Part shown: positions 20,198 through 30,923 of the stretch, in pieces | Position numbering within the stretch: the stretch's first letter is position 1 | Layout of the letters: each line of letters starts with the position of its first letter | Assembly (NCBI GenBank): GCA_032717465.1 | Contig: CM064715.1 | Location: 37,269,604-37,333,603, forward strand | Direction: 5' to 3' | DNA length: 64,000 nt | Origin: Coenobita brevimanus | Taxonomy: Eukaryota > Arthropoda > Malacostraca > Decapoda > Coenobitidae | Notes under the pieces: generated by a model | Told to the model about the DNA's origin: nothing | The model's database searches: none | The model's input: only the letters and a program-made list of their open reading frames with translations | Program-made: the position numbers and the translations under genes

Positions 20198-22419
20198 AGA
20201 TAACATTGGTCAACAACCAAAATGGTTCTCATACGTCAGTATGTGTCCCTGCCTAATTTCATAGCACTGATTTCAACTCTGGTATTCATTTTGTGCTATT
20301 GGACCAGGTTTCTTGAATATCAGACTGAAAACATATTCAGTGTAGCATAACTCGTCTCAACCTTGTAACATATATTGAGGCACACACAGATAATATTGAG
20401 ATGATATACTGTATGATACAAAAATATGGAAATCCACTGCACGTTTTATTAGCATGCGATGAAGTTCTAAAAATACTTCTGCACTTTGCTTCTCCGTTTG
20501 TTCAGCTTACTCTCTTCACGTTGTAGCATCCAGCATTAGTCGCCCATCATGTTGGGATTGATTCGGCCTTGATACCTGCTCTCCATTATAGCAGTGTCTT
20601 GGTAAAACCTTTCACCGTGCTCATCACTGATGTCTCCGAGGTTATCTGGGAAGAAATCGAGGTGGGAGTGAAAGAAATGAATCTTCAAGGACATCTATGT
20701 GCCCAGAGCTTGATAACTCCGTAACATGCCTGCCACAATTTCTTCGTAGTTGTCTGCACGATGGTTTCCAGGGTAGTTCTGTGAGACATTCACAAATGAT
20801 TCCCATATGTCCCTCTCCGGCAGGTTTAATGCCGTGATGAAATCGCCATCATTAATCAGCATGCGGATCATAGGACCATTCAAGACCTCTGCTTTCAGCT
20901 TGGCTTTGGATACCACGCCACTGAGTTTCATAGACAAGTTTTGAAACCCAGTACCCATTTGATCCATGGTTTTTGCGAAATTTTTCGCCAAATCCAGCTT
21001 GAGATGCAGTGGAGGCAAGAATAGGTTTTCTGGATCCACAAGGGGTTTGTGAAGACAGTTGAACCATCAGGGTCCACCATTTGGTCTTGCCGACCATTCT
21101 TTTCTTACATAGTGCTCGGCATTAGTTCCACTGTTTCACAAGCAGAGAAGGCACGTGTGCCTTGTGTAACCGCTCTGAAGGCCCAGAAGTAGACTGATTA
21201 CTTTGAAGTCCCCCCATATTTTCCATTGATGCTTCTCATACTCGATAGCGGAATGCACAATCTGCATAGTTTCATAGCACTCGGTCATCTTCGCATGTGC
21301 TATTAGCATGGATAGAAGCCGATTCCCGTTGTGTAGGAGGAATGCTTTCAGAGTGTCTTTTTCCCGAATCTACTAACGGCCTCCAATCATCCAGCTTGTA
21401 TGGATCAGACTTGCAGAGTTGTTGCATTAGAGATACTACATCATTGCAACAGCAAAGGTTGTTTGCCATTTTGAAAAATGCAGACAGTTGTCTATGCCAA
21501 TGACGCACCATAGTGATGGGCACTCCATCTTCCAGCAGGTTACGCTGCTTCAGTCGTGATCCCGGGAGTTCTACCTTTTCTTTAGACAAATCAAGGTTCC
21601 TTGTGATATCATGAAGGGCTCCCTGGTTGAATGGTTTGGGCCCACTGTTTCCTGAGTCGTCCTGGTAGTCATCGTCCTTGGGGCTATGACTGGAATCAGG
21701 TTCGCTGCTTAGCTCGTGTTCAGCAGGTGGGTTTGGAACCGGTAGTTCTGCATTGCGTGGCACTGATCGGATTGCAGAAGCGATATTGGGGTACCGTACT
21801 GTGGCCCGTGTCTTGACAGTTATTCCTTTGATGTTCGTGAGACAGAAGTAGCAGTCGTTGCTGTGGTCTTTTGGCATCATTGGTACAGCGAATGGCAAAC
21901 CCTAACTTCGTTTTCCATGCATCCATTCACTCAGGTGATTGACACAGGACCTACACGCTATGTGAGGCTCCCATTTCTTGTCTTGGTCGCCTAGTGGACA
22001 TTTTAAGTAGCTTTTGTAGTTCACTTGAACAGCCTTCGTGATGGTTTTTTTGAAGCTTTCAGGGGTGAACGCTCCACAAATGTAACAAAAACGGTCAGGA
22101 TCGTTTACAAATTTGCAGCGTTCCATCTTTCATCATTGTCAAAGTGACTGAGAATTTCTGCAAGAATGGAAGTGGAAACAATATATGTAACCTGCAACAA
22201 AAATACAAATTTAATCGATGGAACTAAACAAACAAGAGTCGCATCCTGTGAGCAAGATACACCGATATACTGGTTTTCTCGAATCGGACCTGATACGTCC
22301 TTATTAATGCAATATTCGAGTTCATCACATTCGATTACCCTAGAATCAGACCATTTCCATTCAGAACCATGATTTCTTTCTTTTTTTTTTCTTTTTTTTG
22401 TTGTTGACCTGTGTAATCT
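20198..22419 (-). mobile_element. Unassigned ~2.2-kb transposon-like element, copy 2, inserted in an RTE
   Basis: The left end 20198-20217 (AGATAACATTGGTCAACAAC) and inverted right end 22400-22419 (AGATTACACAGGTCAACAAC) match at 17 of 20 positions. The RTE linker reads up to about 20197 and resumes at 22420 with INKRRKK, so the insertion is delimited from the host side too. Length is 2222 bp. GATC occurs at both junctions (20192-20195 and 22420-22423) but is offset by two bases, so the target duplication is not settled. Confidence 0.75.
20489..22126 (-). pseudogene. Uncharacterised transposase-like protein, copy 2, with stops and a frameshift
   Basis: The start at 22126 reads MERCKFVNDPDRFCYICGAF, then DQDKKWEPHIACRSC (a CxxC/CxxC zinc-binding-like module) and a TAG at 21902-21904. 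It continues with PFAVPMMPKDHSNDCYFC, an acidic linker and FNQGALHDITRNLDLSKEKVEL. LVDSGK follows (candidate Asp1 at 21368-21370), then a frameshift and LKAFLLHNGN. WGDFKVISLLLGLQ holds candidate Asp2 (21208-21210), then come LFLPPLHLKLDLAKNFAKTM and a TAG at 20695. MSLKIHFFHSHLDFF and ISDEHGERFYQD follow (candidate Glu at 20611-20613). D-D spacing is ~53 residues and D-E ~199. There are no introns. It is related to but clearly diverged from copy 1. Confidence 0.75.
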
Positions 22420-23322
22420 GATCAACAAGAGAAGAAAGAAAGGGAAACTTGGATCAGATCAAAGAAACCATCAAAAAATGAAAAAAAGTCTGAAACAGAT
22501 CCGACATAAAATGGCATTAGGAAAGCAACAAATTAAATCACTGAAAGACAAAAACGATGAAGTCATTAAATGCAGAGATAGGATGGTGAAGAGAGTTGAA
22601 TATTACAAAGAATTATATGCATCAAAGACAATAGTACTAATAGCTAACTTTTCAGCCGACTCGAGTGAAATACTTTAGATAATGCCAAAGTATACATATC
22701 TCTTAAGAGTATGAAAAGAGGGAAGGCCGCAGGAGAAGACGGAATAGCAGCAGATTTCCTGTCGGATGCAGGAGCAGAAGTACAAAACAGGCTCGCCCAC
22801 TTATTAACTAAGTGTATAAGGAGAGAAGGAAATCATCAAAACATGGTGTAATGCAAGAGCTATTTGTTAAAAAAAAAAAAAAAAAAAAGGCGACTAAACA
22901 GATGTTAGTAACTATCGACCCATTAGTTATATTACCAGTCATTTACAGACTTTATACTAGAGTCCTTATGAATAGAATAACAACGGATTTGGAAGAAAAC
23001 CAACCTCGTGAACAAGCAGGATTCCGAAGTGAGTATTCGACTACTGCTCATCTACACATAGTGAACGAACTGATTAAGAAAACTACATAAAATAATAAAC
23101 CACCGTGCTTTTTTTTTTTTTTTTTTTACAAAAAGACTTTCGACTCAGTGAAGCACATAGCAGTTATAAATTCATTGCAGGAACAAGAAGTAAATGGAAA
23201 ACTGTAAAACTGCTAAAAAAAATAGAGAGAACTGTTGCAGTTAAATTACATAACGACTCGGAAAAAATTAAGACTGAGACAGGACTGTGTCATGGAGATA
23301 CAACTTCGCCAAAGTTTTTTTA
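22420..23322 (+). pseudogene. RTE reverse transcriptase, 3' part, broken
   Basis: 22478-22678 encodes KSLKQIRHKMALGKQQIKSL and VKRVEYYKELYAS, the RTE linker. RT blocks follow with frame changes: MKRGKAAGEDGI, YRPISY-like IDPLVILPVIYRLYTRVLMN, REQAGFRSEYSTTAHLHIVNEL, a broken KTFDSV block A at 23135, and CHGDTTSPKFF (block B). A-runs at 22869-22887 and a T-run at 23108-23126 interrupt coding. The catalytic xxDD block is missing. Confidence 0.8.
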
Positions 23323-23559
23323 ATTTCGGAAAAGGAAGTGTGGTGTGTACTGTGCAGGTAGTTTGGTGTTGATAGAGAAACTTGTATTGGAGAGCATGCT
23401 GGCCTACTCGCTGTGTTACTGAGACACTGATAAAGTTCAGCAAAGGGGAATGGTCGGGACCTAGTCCCGAGGGCTGATGAAACGGAAGCTCCAGCTCTTC
23501 CTGTCATCAGCGCTCTATCCACCTTGGGAGTACTGCCCTGCTCGATTGGTGCTACAGTC
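23315..23559 (-). mobile_element. 5'-untranslated-only copy of the EN-RT LINE family, ending in a short A-run
   Basis: Read on the minus strand it starts GACTGTAGCACCA, exactly where the copy at 50336 starts. It follows the whole 5' leader (GGGCAGTACTCCCAAGGTGG, GAGCTGGAGCTTCC) and stops in an A-run. The same A-run position sits inside the leader of the minus-strand copy at 53706-53727. No coding sequence follows. The usual LINE pattern of 5' truncation is reversed here. Confidence 0.7.
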
Positions 23560-24060
23560 AGGGTCAATCCCTTATGGTATTGTGGGTTTAGTAGGCGCAA
23601 TGTCTGTCACAACTCTGATATTTTGGGATGCGTGTCAGTGGTAGTAATATAAGGGAAAAATTATTAAATATATATTCCTTTTGCAGTAACGGTGCCTGAG
23701 GGAGTTGCTGTCTAACATATGTAAACCAAATTTGTTCCATGGAAAATAAGCATCCTCCCTGAGTATATTCTGTGGTTTTAACCAACAGGAAGAGTTAGTA
23801 ACAAGACCTAACTTCGCCACTGCTGAAGGAAATAATATCGAAATTCAATGTTCTGTTTCAATAATCTGGACGTAAGCAACTAGTAGCAAGAATACTAACA
23901 CATTTATACACTGCCAGGCACTTTCTTAGCCGTCAGGGTATATAGCAACGTAATCATGATCATACAGTCCTGTCTCACCGATTCTGACAGCTTTGAGTAT
24001 TGGGAAAGGACAACAGATGTCAGGTCTTGCCAGGCTAAACAATTCTCTTCCTCTGGTGTG
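23560..24060. other. No recognisable gene or element
   Basis: Mixed AT-rich sequence. Short frames on the minus strand (23588-23820) show no family resemblance. Confidence 0.4.
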
Positions 24061-24099
24061 CATTCTTACCCATGACTCCAGGGTCCCTCCTCGTTCTAC

Positions 24100-24605
24100 A
24101 ACTGTTACATCCGAACCTGGCCCTGTCTTCGTTCACCGCTTGTCTGCACACCTTACCTGGGTGCTATCCCCTCCACCTACTGTCTGGACAAATGCCCCAA
24201 TCTCCCAGCACCACCTGTCTGCTCACCTGGCCTGGGTGGCATCCCCTTTACCTATTGTCTCGAAATGTGGCTCTGTTTCCTAACACCACCTGTCTGCTCA
24301 CCTTGCCTGGGTGGTATCCCCTCTACCTACTGTTTCGAAACGTGGCTCTATTTCCTAACACCACCTGTCTGCTCACCTGGTCTGGGTGGTATCCCATCCA
24401 CCTACTGTCTCGACATGTGAACCAGTCTCCCAGCACCACCTGTCTGTTCGCCTGGCCTGCGTGGTATCCCATCCACCTTCTGTATCGAATTGTGAACCAG
24501 TGTCCCAGCACCACCTGTCTGCTCACCTGGCCTGGGTGGTATCCCATCATTTACTGTCTCGACATGCGACGCAATCTCCCAACACAACTTGTCTGTTCGC
24601 ATAAC
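24100..24605 (+). repeat. 75-bp minisatellite, about seven units
   Basis: TGTCTGCTCACCTGG.CTGGGTGG recurs at 24141, 24216, 24291, 24366, 24441, 24516 and ~24590, a steady 75-bp period. Because 75 is divisible by three, several frames on both strands stay open. The longest is 24072-24638, a tandem 25-residue repeat. I regard these as artefacts of the period. Confidence 0.9.
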
Positions 24606-24804
24606 GACAAGAAGAATTGCTTCATAACAAATTTGTAAACTTGCTCCATTTCACCAACTTCAATATTTAGCGTCCATCACTACGCTGTAACTGATTACTG
24701 TTCACCAATTGTCACTACATGATTTTTTTTGTTAATTGATGTTTGAATTGATGGAAAACCAGAAGCTAAGCAAACCCAATCATAATTATGCATATTGTGA
24801 GTAG

Positions 24805-26165
24805 ATACCAAAGAAGTAACAGAAGTAACAGTATTAAATAAAGCTGCTAAAATAAACCTGAATGTTATTGCTATCCTGTCATATAAAACACAGTTAACAC
24901 ATCTATAGATTGAAAATTAATTCCTTCTGCAGTGCTGCCAAAGGAAGCTTTGGTCATACAACTCATTGTATGAGACAAACACAGTCCCTGCACTGTTCCT
25001 TGCGATTTCTCAGTGTTCGATGACACATGAAAATAATTAATGCACCTTGTTTCCCTAAACGAATGTTAGCTTTTGCGTGTTTAAAGTAAAAGGATGAAAA
25101 AAGATACCTTGCAGCCTGACACTGAACTTAGTCATAAAACTATTTTTTTTCTTTTTTTTTAAATAATAAACCACAACTAAAAGCATGTCTGCCCACTGAC
25201 ACTGGGTCAGAAGAGGAGAAAGGGCTACAGACGGGGGAAAAAAAAAAAAGTGGCTATCAACTATGACTGAGATAGTAGATGGTTCTAGGAGGAAAGATTA
25301 TGTGTCAGTAAAACCATAAGGTGGAAGTTCATTCCATTGACAGTTAGTGAGGTGAAAGACTGAGATTGTATAGCACTCAATTCTTGGGTTAGCAATGGAG
25401 ACACAATACCTACGAGCATCAGCAGCTCTACAAGCACTGCGAGGCCAGGCCATGGGAGGGGGTATACACTGAGCAATTTCCTGAGAGCAGTGCCCATGGT
25501 AATGGCGGTAGAAGAGAGGGATGCAACCTTATGTCGGACTGCCAGAGAGTCAAGATTAGAGGTAAGCACAAGAGGGTATACGACAATGGCTTTCCTCTAG
25601 ACTGCCTCAAGCACATTATCTGATGGGGAATTACCCTATATATGACAGCAATATTCACGGCCAAGGGCGACTGAGACTTTTGCAGAGGTTGAGGAGTTGG
25701 GGAGAAGTGAAATAATTTCTGAACCTCATTAGAATTCCGTGTCTTCAGTAGTTGGAGCCATCATTGGAGCAACATATTGGTGATTTATCTTGAAGCCTGT
25801 GAAAGGACTATCTTTTTTGTTATGGTGTGAAAATTGAGCTTTTTTTTCGGGGGGAGGGGGAGTGTCCACTAAAGACAATATGAAATTGGTTGTGCTGTTT
25901 ATTGATTTATTTGTTTATAATACTAACGAAGTACCTTCAGTTACAGTATTAAATAAAGTTGCCAAAATGAAAATGAATGTTATTGTTATCCTGTTATATA
26001 AAATAGTCAACACATCTCAAGATTAAAAATTAATGCCATCTGCTCTGCTGCCAAAGAAAGCTTTGGTCATATAACTCGATGTCTGAGACAAACACAGCAG
26101 TTTACCATTCACTTCATTGTTCATTGTTATTTCTCAGTGTTCGATGACAGATGAAAATATTGTTG
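24805..26165 (+). repeat. Direct repeat pair (~235 bp) flanking a LINE fragment
   Basis: 24805-25045 and 25925-26165 share ACAGTATTAAATAAAG.TGCC, GAATGTTATTG.TATCCTGT.ATATAAAA and GCTGCCAAAG. They also share AAGCTTTGGTCATA, GAGACAAACACAG and TTTCTCAGTGTTCGATGACA, in order. Identity is roughly 80-85%. The region between holds a minus-strand non-LTR 3' fragment. Segmental duplication and an old repeat pair are both possible; no LTR signature is seen. Confidence 0.7.
25140..25740 (-). pseudogene. 3' end of a non-LTR retrotransposon ORF2, broken
   Basis: The minus-strand frames 25285-25569 and 25428-25664 carry LTSNLDSLAVRHKVASLS, then (after a frame change) SLFYRHYHGHCS and CIPPPMAWPRSA. A WNELPPYGFTDT stretch follows. 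This is the C-terminal segment after the RT thumb, as in the copies at 15.6 and 55.6 kb but from a different subfamily. T-rich runs at 25143-25162 mark the A-tail. It is severely 5'-truncated. Confidence 0.75.
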
Positions 26166-26454
26166 AGAAGCAGGATTTGCTAGTTAGGTAGTGCTGTAGT
26201 ATTCACGATGATTCTCGATTTTTTCCGTTACATGTCAGAGTTGCCAGTTAGCATGGTACTTGTGAGTGGAGGTATTATGTAAAGTTATGCATTAAATTTT
26301 ATGCTCTTTTTCTCTATAATGTTTTAATTTATGTGATTGTTAAATTATTTAATTTTATTTCAGTTTGTGTGCCAAAGCAGTTGGAGTGTATGTAATGTAA
26401 GAAAACTTTGACATGTTTTGGATGTCTCCGATTTGGTAACTGTTGGCGTAGACT

Positions 26455-26888
26455 ACGAGAGAAAGACATTTTGTTACACATTTGTTGCACTTTTCAACAC
26501 ATTTTCACACGTTGCTAAACACATTACCTTGTTTACAAAACACAATGTTTGTGTATCATTTCCCATTTTTGGTTCACTTCTTCATATAACATTAGTGTGA
26601 GGATTATATCTGGATTATAACATCGTCGAGTTCTCCTAGTTCCTCAAGCTCTGTGAGTACGTAGCCTCCACTGATGTAATCTGGTTAGGTAAGAGAAATA
26701 ACTCGTTTTATATTTGTATTGTAAGGCCTATGTGAATTCTCCTTTGTGAAACGAATCCTGGTTTCTTCTTTGGTGTGTTTATGTTACAGTGTATGGTAAA
26801 GTAAGTTATTTTGCTTGTAAGCTTTACTTTACCCCTTTTGGTGATTAATTAAGGGTTAAAAGTACACCAAATACATACCTCCATAACA
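26455..26888 (+). mobile_element. LTR fragment related to the LTR at 59953-60618
   Basis: It aligns over its length with the reverse complement of 59953-60410. Shared words include ACATTTTGTTACACATTT, ACCTTGTTTACAAAACACA, GGATTATATCTGGATTAT, CGAATCCTGGTTTCTTCTTTGGTGTGT and CCCCTTTTGGTGATTAATTAAGGGTTAA. It ends at CCATAACA. No primer-binding site follows it, so it is a partial or solo LTR. Confidence 0.7.
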
Positions 26889-26989
26889 TTACATATTATA
26901 TAATATTAATCTGGCTGTGCATAAATGATAAAACTGATATACATGTATCCATTTTATTTAACAATATTGATATACTCATGTATATCTAT

Positions 26990-27080
26990 AGGTAGATAAA
27001 TAGATAGATAGATAGATGATAGATAGATAGATAGATGGATAGATAGATAGATAGATAACAGATAGACAGATAATAGGTGC
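26990..27080 (+). repeat. (GATA)n microsatellite
   Basis: Imperfect GATA units with interruptions (GATG, GACA). Confidence 0.95.
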
Positions 27081-27780
27081 ATTACATATGGCTGATTTTT
27101 AATACAGTTGACTACTATAGACTTGTCATAGTACTGCCATTATATTATCATTGTATAAATGCATATATACATTATATCACTACAATACAATGATCTGTGT
27201 TCAATTTTTACTGCTATATATTTACTCCAAGCAATATACTGCTACGACGTGTTAGGTTTCTACAATATTATTTTGTCTGTACTATATTGTGATCAATACC
27301 ATGTATTAATATGTTATGACAGAATATATAATTGTTACTTCATGCTGTCGTAGGTACAACAGCTTGGCATGACCGAGCGATGTAGAAGCACTAAAATATC
27401 ATTACACACTACAAAACAGTTAGACACCTTTATCTGCTGTTAATAAGTAATATAGAAATTTGAGGAACGTCGTGCCTAAATTCGAAAGAGCTGGAGGAAA
27501 AGGCAGTGGAAATTCTAGCTGGGGAAGTTGTACACAGCACAGTGTGATATCATAGAAAGTCACACAACACACCTGATGGAAGATCCCCACACTCGTACAC
27601 GTGCCCACACACATGACCCAACCAGTCATATTCGGAGGAAATTAGAGAGACTGGTGAGAAGGGGTGGGGACGTGATAGGAGAGAGAAGAGGCAAGGTGGA
27701 AAAGGCAGGAGTAGAGGGCATGGCGTTAGATAGCATAAACCACCCTCACCTTAGTACTGCTCTTGTCAAGATAAATCCCT
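27081..27780. other. No recognisable gene or element
   Basis: AT-rich to about 27400, then mixed sequence. Short frames at 27420-27629 (minus) and 27528-27785 (plus) show no family resemblance. Confidence 0.35.
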
Positions 27781-27889
27781 TTTGAGAATAAAACTGCAAT
27801 CAGACCCCAGATTCTTCGTTTTCTGCCATCCATGACAAAACCAATTTGAAAATTCTCTCCAGTTACAAACCTATAATCTGACATTTTTG

Positions 27890-29140
27890 GAAACTACTCA
27901 GCTACAGCTACTAGAATACCATCTCCTAACATGCCTAATAATACACTATTCATTAATCGTTGGAATGTGCCTGGAGCTGTCCTTAATCCCATCGGCATTC
28001 TTTTATACTGATAATGACCACTGTTTGTCGAGAAAGTAGTGTATTCGCATGATTCGTCATCTAACTCAATTTGGTAATATCCACTAAGCAAACGTTGTGG
28101 GTTGGATGTGGAGGTGGTTGAGAAGATTAGGAGAAATACACTGAGGTGGTTTGGACATGTGGAGAGAATGGAGAATGAACGACTGACCAAGAGGGTGTAT
28201 GTAGGTGAGGTGGAGGGAGGAAGAGGGAGGGGTGGACCGAGGATGAGGTGGAGGGATGGAGTTGAGAGGTATATGAGGGAGGAGGGAGTGAGTTGGGGGG
28301 AGGGTAGTCAAATGGTGGGTGACAGAGCGACTTGGAGGCGTTTTGTCTGCAGCCACCTATTGCGGGATTAGGACGTCGGGCTATAGATAGATAAACAGAA
28401 ATTGATTGTGGAAAATACATAATATTCTGGCCCAATATTTTGCAAGACGTCACTTAACAGTGGCGTAGGAAACCGGTCTGGATTGTGCTTGGTTTAATTT
28501 ATGATAATCAACGACCGCCAGCATTTCACCGTTATTCTTAGGCACAGTAAACAGTGGTGCATTCCATGGTAACACTGATGTTCAGTAATACCTACTTTTA
28601 ACATTTCATCAACATATCGACTTGTTAGGGTATGTTGTGAATGTTCACCCCAAAAATATACTGGTTGTATTTCCTAGGGTACGTTTATATTGTGTTAAAT
28701 CAGGTTAGTACAACCTAATTTCTCACCAGGTAATGCAACTATCTGTGTTTTTGTAAAAAAATATAATAGATCATTTTCCACTTCAAAATTTCCTGAGTAA
28801 ATCAAATTCTCCTTTATGCACTCTGTCGTTTTTTATCTTACTTGATATTCCACCTATTGTTACTTCGCGTATAGGAGCTGGGCAAGTCACTAAACTGCGT
28901 ACGCAAGTTCATTTTTGATCTACACTTCTCCATTCATCTGATTAATTAGTAACACATGATTTCTCCACTGTTATTCATCCAACATAGGGCATTTTCCACA
29001 GAGACTCCATTCACTTTCCAATATTCTTTTAAGACAATGACAGTACAATATTTCAATTTACTCCTTATAACCTTCACATAAAATTTAGGTGGAATAACTA
29101 CCTCTTTGGCGAGATGTGCAGGAATTAATGTGTGAAAAAT
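27890..29140 (-). pseudogene. Gypsy-like reverse transcriptase, broken
   Basis: On the minus strand, 28560-28480 gives WNAPLFTVPKNNGEMLAVVDYHKLN, the start of the RT fingers. 28095-27894 gives SGYYQIELDDESCEYTTFS, then GHYQYKRMPMGLRTAPGTFQRLMN. These are the well-known Ty3/gypsy blocks before the catalytic YxDD. The catalytic block itself is replaced by GDGILVAVAE and a stop. A plus-strand RTE fragment (28096-28390) interrupts the domain. Confidence 0.82.
28096..28395 (+). pseudogene. 3' end of an RTE-like element inserted in the gypsy RT
   Basis: The frame 28102-28371 reads IRRNTLRWFGHVERMENERLTKRVYVGEVEGGRGRGGPRMRWRDGVERY, then a TWRRFVCSHLL end and a stop. This is the C-terminal tail typical of the decapod RTE-like family also present at 3775-4700. 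A TAGATAGATA-type tail follows. Endonuclease and RT are missing through 5' truncation. Confidence 0.82.
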
Positions 29141-29153
29141 AATGTCACCTTGG
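28396..29153 (-). other. Remaining gypsy pol sequence left of the LINE insertion
   Basis: Apart from the RT start near 28480-28560, this stretch has only fragmentary minus-strand frames consistent with decayed pol. TGTCACCTTGG at 29143-29153 is the left target duplication of the LINE. Confidence 0.5.
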
Positions 29154-29469
29154 CCTCACTGAGGGAGGTCACCTTGACGCCGTGGTGGGGCTTGAAGTAA
29201 GGCTTGCAGTGCCACCTACTCTGGAGGCATGCCTACCTTTGTAGGGTTCGGCATCTGTTGGCCTTGTGGTCCAAACACCCCCTACATCACTGGTGGAGGA
29301 GGCCTGCTGATGTAAGTACCTGCCCATTTGCCATCTAGGGCGTGACTGTTACCTCCTCACGTGTTTGCCGTGCGTGGCGTCCCGTAAAGCTGGGAGATGG
29401 GAGTCCTGGAGGTTGAGCGATGCTGCATGATGCGCCCTGCAGCTTCCAATACACCTCTTTGGTCCCTTA

Positions 29470-30513
29470 TGTCACGAATCAATTCGCGACATTTCCTTTT
29501 TGTGAGAAGCCACGAACTATTAGTGGAAAACTCACTGTGTATCGCTCAGCTAACCGTTTCTCCCTCCATTTCGGGGTATACTTTTCAAAACATTCGTCAC
29601 TGTTTAAAAGTGACCGATTTAATGCACGTCACTAAGTGCGCTACTGAGCGATACAATTGTTTCTTTATCGTTCGCCTCTGCTCGCCTAAACCGTTAGCCA
29701 AGCCTTCTTCTGGTAGCTTGTGCGTCATGCCTATACATTATTTGAATTCAGTCTTGTGTTTGCTGTGACGGAGGAAGGTCCTGTGCTCCAAGAAGTGTGA
29801 GAGGTCGCTAGCACCCAAGCTCCACTGAGACAGTTAATCCAGTCCTCCCACCTTAGTGGTGATACATAGCATTCATCGACTGGTATTTCTTTTGTGTATT
29901 TCCTAGTTTTAAGAGTTTAGTTAAGGTGTTTTTCCTAGGCGTAAGTATTTAGCTTCTGTGTGAGTGAGCGAGTGCATCTCATTTAATTGATTTGAATTGT
30001 AACGTTAAATTTATCTTTTGTGATTAATAAATTTAACAGTTCCTTTCTTGAGCTTAATGTAAGTAAACTCTTGTTTCATTTCTCCATAATTAAGCTTATT
30101 TCCCATATAGCTCCTAGCTTGCATAAACATTTACTATTCATAACTGGTACTTAGACCAGTCTTGTTGTATTAACTTAAAATCCGTTGTGCCAGGAGTTAA
30201 TGCATCAGCAAGAACCTGATGTTATTATTATTAGTATTAATTATTTATTGTCAGGGGTGATGTAACTTTCTCCAGAGGCTAACAGTACAGTAATTCAGCA
30301 ATTGTGAGTAATTAGTCTCTGCTGTGTACTGTTGAGAAAGTTTATAAATTCTCGTTCTCAGAGAATCGTGCTAAGCCAACGTAAAGTAATCGTTGCTTGA
30401 TGTAGCAAGACAACCATTGTCTCTGCTCTTCAATATTATTGAATATTATCAATTTAAATAATATTTAACCATTTATTCCAAAATTACCGTGATATTATAA
30501 AAACCCCGTTACA
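29470..30513 (+). repeat. 5' LTR (1044 bp)
   Basis: Identical in length to the 3' LTR and ~99% identical in sequence. It contains several short A/T boxes, but no promoter was assigned. A frame inside (29397-29768) recurs in the 3' LTR and is not taken as a gene. Confidence 0.93.
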
Positions 30514-30515
30514 AT

Positions 30516-30533
30516 TGGCGACCTCGCCAGGAT
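30516..30533 (+). other. Primer-binding site
   Basis: TGGCGACCTCGCCAGG begins two bases after the LTR. The minus-strand sister element has TGGCGACC at the equivalent place (44745-44752). The TGG start fits priming by a tRNA CCA end; the tRNA species was not determined. Confidence 0.75.
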
Positions 30534-30923
30534 ATTAACTCCTAGCTTTAAAGCTATTCACGAGATAGTGCTCACTCGTTCATATTAGGTATTTATCATT
30601 AAAGTTTATAGGCACAAGTTTACTGGTGTTTACCGTTGATTTAGCAAGTGAACTTTTGCTTTGTTAATCAATAGAATACTTAACTCTAGTTTATTTTTGG
30701 TAACGCCAGACGATTTTATTCGCTCCTGGGAAGTCACCGTACCCATTGTGTTTATTATTGACAATAGTCTTCCCAGTCATTTACATTTTTGATTTATTCT
30801 TTGCCAGTTAACTGGATAAGACTGGTCACCACTAACTTGTGTCTGTACTCTTTACTTGTGTTTATTAGTATTCGTCGCTAAGCAGTCAGTACTCAATTTC
30901 GGGTTGCTTAATAAATTAGCGCC

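Larger units (their letters stand above)
19170..23322 (+). mobile_element. RTE-type non-LTR retrotransposon, split by a 2.2-kb insertion
   Basis: Endonuclease and linker lie at 19170-20197. The linker and RT continue at 22420-23322 after the unassigned element. The joined order is that of an RTE element. The RT breaks off at TTSPKFF (23320), where a 5'-untranslated fragment of another LINE begins; the rest of the RT is not found. Confidence 0.82.

Noticed and set aside
24072..24638. 188-codon frame over the 75-bp minisatellite
   Set aside because: The frame is open only because the period is a multiple of three; other frames and the reverse strand are open too.
27528..27785. 85-codon plus frame near the gypsy remnant
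   Set aside because: No family resemblance, and it ends in sequence that matches the border of decayed pol.
29397..29768. Possible gene in the LTR (123 codons), repeated at 34263-34562
   Set aside because: It lies entirely in the LTR, has no motif, and the copies are identical because the LTRs are.
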